From NCBI GenBank assembly GCA_964509475.1, contig CAZDXJ010000089.1, forward strand, positions 1 to 8,927: 8,927 nt of DNA, written 5' to 3'. The translations under genes and the position numbers were made by a program. Position 1 is the stretch's first letter. The number at the start of each line of letters is the position of its first letter. Positions 6,449-8,927 of this stretch are shown here, one piece after another. Source of the DNA: CAZDXJ01 sp964509475. Lineage in GTDB: Bacteria > Pseudomonadota > Gammaproteobacteria > Methylococcales > Methylomonadaceae. The notes under the pieces were generated by a model that saw nothing but the letters and a program-made list of their open reading frames with translations, ran no database searches and had not been told where the DNA came from.

Positions 6449-8782
6449 TTACAAACTCAATTTGATCCCCACCCAACCGGCGCGGGGGGCACCAACACCC
6501 AGAAAACGTGTATCCTGGTCAACGATACCGATGGACTCCAGAACACTGCCGGTATTGGCATACAAGCCAAAATTGTTGTAGGTTTCATTGAACAGGTTTT
6601 CCACCCGCCCAAATACCTTGATATGGGAATTAAACCGGTATTCAGTACGCAGGTTGAACACCACATAGCCCGGCAGCCTATCGGTCAGGTTGGCTTCATC
6701 ACCGCGTAAAACCTGCTCGCCGTTATAAAACATGTCAAAACCCAGGGTCCATTGCGGCAGAACATCCACGTCGCTGGAAAACTTCAGGACATGATCCGGG
6801 ATACCCGGAATCCGGTTGCCTGATCGGACCTGGATATCGCCGTTGGCATCGGCCAGGGGATGGGCCGGACTATGCGACTTGAACGCGGTTAAATAAACCG
6901 CATTGATATAGGAATAATTCAGCGACCAACGCCAGATATCAAAAAAACGTCCCTGCACACCCAACTCCGCACCTTGGCGCAAGGTTTTGCCGACATTGGC
7001 AAAAAAACCGGTATTACTAACCACGCCGCCTGTGCTTTGAAAAATAATGTCATTGCTGTTCTCAGTATGGAAATAACCCAGATGCCAATCCAGATGTCCC
7101 TGCCACAGCGGTTCAAAACTACCCCGAAAACCGGCTTCCCAGGTATGGGCCACCACTTGTTGCAAATGCGGGTCGGCGACAAAGGCATTCGGTAATTTGC
7201 AAGGGTCGAGTGGGTCGGCGCAACTCAGCTCCATCGGCGTAGGTATCCGTGCCGATTCCGAGTAACCGCCATAAAACGTCAATTCCGGCATGAACGCATA
7301 GGTCAAACCCGCCGCCGGATTGAAGCGGTCATAACTATGCCGGCCGGTCAGCGCCGTACCCAGTTGATCGTCCAGCCGCACCCGGCTGTGGTTATAACGG
7401 CCCGAAGCGGTAATATCCAGTTTATCGGTCAGACTGAATGTATCACTGAGAAAAAAGCTGAAGGTTTCCGTGTTGGTATGCAGCCGCACTTGCGATTCGC
7501 TGGCAAACCAGCCCGAACCTTTGACGCCACGATCAGCGGTCAAGGCGCCCAGTTCGGAATCGGCATTGTATTTTACCTGGCTGTAATCATAACTGATCCC
7601 AAATACAAAATGATTTTCACGTTGCCATAAAGCCCTGCTCAAGGCGGATTGCAAGGCAAAACCAAAACTGTCCTGATTGGACAGGGAGGTATTTACGCTA
7701 CCGCCCTGAACCGCATCGCTGGCAGGAACAAAACCACCGCGCACCGCATCTACAGGTTCGCCATCTTCATCGCACATCAGGGTCTCATCCTCCTGACAAG
7801 GCTCAAGCTCGCTGCCATCACCGTTCAGAGTTCGAATCCGGTTACGCCGGTAATAAGCGTTACCGGATAACTCCAGCACATCGTTTAACCAGACATTGCC
7901 TTGCAGGGATGCCAGCAACATATCATTGTTGGTTTGATCGGGATGGGTGAAAACGGTCGAACGATCCATCGCCAGCAAGGCTTCCGGCAACGCGCCGTTG
8001 CCCGTCAACTGGCTTACCGTACCGGCCAGAGTCAAATCCAGTTGGGCATCATCTCCGCGCCAGCTGAACACACCCAAGCCCTGCTTGACATCGGACGGGG
8101 AAAAATCACGCCAGCCGTCTTCATTAAAAAAACGTCCGGTCACAAAATAACCCACTTCACCATTATTCCAGCCGCTACTGAGCTCTTCCGAATGCCGTCC
8201 CCAGGAACCGCCATAAACCTGCAACGAATGTCCGGGTGCACTGAAGCCATTTTTGGTGGTCATGGCAATCGCACCCCCCAAACTGTTCAAGCCATAGGCC
8301 GGATTGGAACCGGACTGCAAACTCATCGTCTCGATGGCGCCTTCGGGTATCAGATCCCAATGCACCGAATCACCGAAAGGTTCGTTAAAGCGGATGCCAT
8401 TGACATAAACCGACAGACCTTGCGGCAAACCTAATAACGGTGAAACGGTAAAGCCCCGATATTGCACATCGGGCTGAAACGGATTGTTTTGCACATTGTT
8501 GATGGTGACACTGCCCAAATAACGATTCATATAATCAGCCAAAGTATCGCTCTGTGCCTGTTCCAAATCCTGAGCATCAACTTGTTGTACACGCGCTGGA
8601 ATTTTGCCTTTGGCAATACCGCTTCCCGCTAACGGGGTCACGCTGATCACATCGAGTTTTTCCAGTTCGACCGGCCGCTTGTCGGTCTCGTCATTTTGTA
8701 ATATTTCATCCGCTGAATTTTGCCCGGCATGAACGGAACAGGCTAAAAACCCCATGAGAAAACAGACTCTTTTTATCATCAT
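6449..8782 (-). CDS. TonB-dependent outer-membrane receptor, substrate unknown
   Basis: This is a 777-residue active-transport receptor driven by TonB-ExbB-ExbD. The signal peptide is residues 1-19 (basic start, hydrophobic core, SVHA/G cleavage). A TonB-box-like LDVISVT lies at 43-49. The plug spans about 60-177 and includes VQYRGFTVSP (106-115), LPQGLSVYVNGIRFNEPFGD (119-138) and GSNPAYGLNSLGGAIAM (158-174). A 22-strand barrel should follow. The late GRVENLFNETYNNFG motif is typical of these receptors. No N-terminal signalling (STN) domain is present. Two predicted extracellular loops each hold a cysteine pair: C329/C337 in a strongly acidic stretch, and C521/C528 in SCADPLDPCK. The chain ends in leucine instead of the usual aromatic residue. 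The start may be 8782 or the adjacent ATG at 8779; the ribosome site is weak. No neighbouring transport gene hints at the substrate. Confidence 0.93.
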   Translation of the reverse strand: MMIKRVCFLMGFLACSVHAGQNSADEILQNDETDKRPVELEKLDVISVTPLAGSGIAKGKIPARVQQVDAQDLEQAQSDTLADYMNRYLGSVTINNVQNNPFQPDVQYRGFTVSPLLGLPQGLSVYVNGIRFNEPFGDSVHWDLIPEGAIETMSLQSGSNPAYGLNSLGGAIAMTTKNGFSAPGHSLQVYGGSWGRHSEELSSGWNNGEVGYFVTGRFFNEDGWRDFSPSDVKQGLGVFSWRGDDAQLDLTLAGTVSQLTGNGALPEALLAMDRSTVFTHPDQTNNDMLLASLQGNVWLNDVLELSGNAYYRRNRIRTLNGDGSELEPCQEDETLMCDEDGEPVDAVRGGFVPASDAVQGGSVNTSLSNQDSFGFALQSALSRALWQRENHFVFGISYDYSQVKYNADSELGALTADRGVKGSGWFASESQVRLHTNTETFSFFLSDTFSLTDKLDITASGRYNHSRVRLDDQLGTALTGRHSYDRFNPAAGLTYAFMPELTFYGGYSESARIPTPMELSCADPLDPCKLPNAFVADPHLQQVVAHTWEAGFRGSFEPLWQGHLDWHLGYFHTENSNDIIFQSTGGVVSNTGFFANVGKTLRQGAELGVQGRFFDIWRWSLNYSYINAVYLTAFKSHSPAHPLADANGDIQVRSGNRIPGIPDHVLKFSSDVDVLPQWTLGFDMFYNGEQVLRGDEANLTDRLPGYVVFNLRTEYRFNSHIKVFGRVENLFNETYNNFGLYANTGSVLESIGIVDQDTRFLGVGAPRAGWVGIKLSL

Positions 8783-8927
8783 AACCGTTTACAAGCGCAT
8801 TTAAAAAGCGAACAGGATAAAAAAAAAGTTCTTGCGCGGCTATGGGAAAAAATCCCGAATAAATACTCTGCACGGTCACGGATGCGGAAAATGAACCGGC
8901 CATCGGGGCGCGAAACGCCTGTCACCT

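Noticed and set aside
8783..8927. Possible cobalamin or other riboswitch upstream of the TonB-dependent receptor
   Set aside because: I looked for the conserved boxes of cobalamin and TPP riboswitches on the minus strand and saw none. Only short weak hairpins are present, with no convincing promoter.

Overview
This window looks like a chromosomal stretch of a free-living Gammaproteobacterium. The purE-purK pair, an outer-membrane TonB-dependent receptor, an OmpA-type peptidoglycan-binding domain and clear AAGGAG-type ribosome sites all fit. A methylotroph or methanotroph of the Methylococcales is possible, but that is an impression from protein style and cannot be proved here. No RNA gene, CRISPR array or intact transposase was seen.

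Layout. Bases 23-2566 (minus strand) hold two adjacent decayed genes. The first is a 5-oxoprolinase (hydantoinase A/B type) with a 1-nt frameshift, a 29-bp palindrome-forming insertion that shifts the frame again, and loss of nearly all of its HyuB half. The second, 15 nt downstream, is an OmpA-domain gene broken by one frameshift. Bases 2619-2739 are a 121-bp near-perfect long palindrome that looks like a MITE or snap-back repeat. Bases 2746-3158 (minus) encode two tandem, translationally coupled, paralogous 68-residue membrane proteins. Bases 3377-5184 (plus) are the purE-purK operon (carboxylation step of de novo purine synthesis), followed by a 54-residue single-span membrane protein. Bases 5206-6270 (minus) encode an AlkC-family DNA alkylation repair glycosylase with an unusual N-terminus. 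Bases 6449-8782 (minus) encode a 777-residue TonB-dependent receptor of unknown substrate.

The purine genes, alkC and the receptor are intact long ORFs, so the cluster of lesions in 23-2566 is unlikely to be general sequencing error. It reads as local gene decay next to a repeat element. The operons are separate units: purEK faces away from the small membrane pair and converges on alkC. Nothing here forms an obvious new multigene system. The most interesting items are the 121-bp palindrome, the 29-bp palindromic insertion, and the duplicated small membrane proteins.
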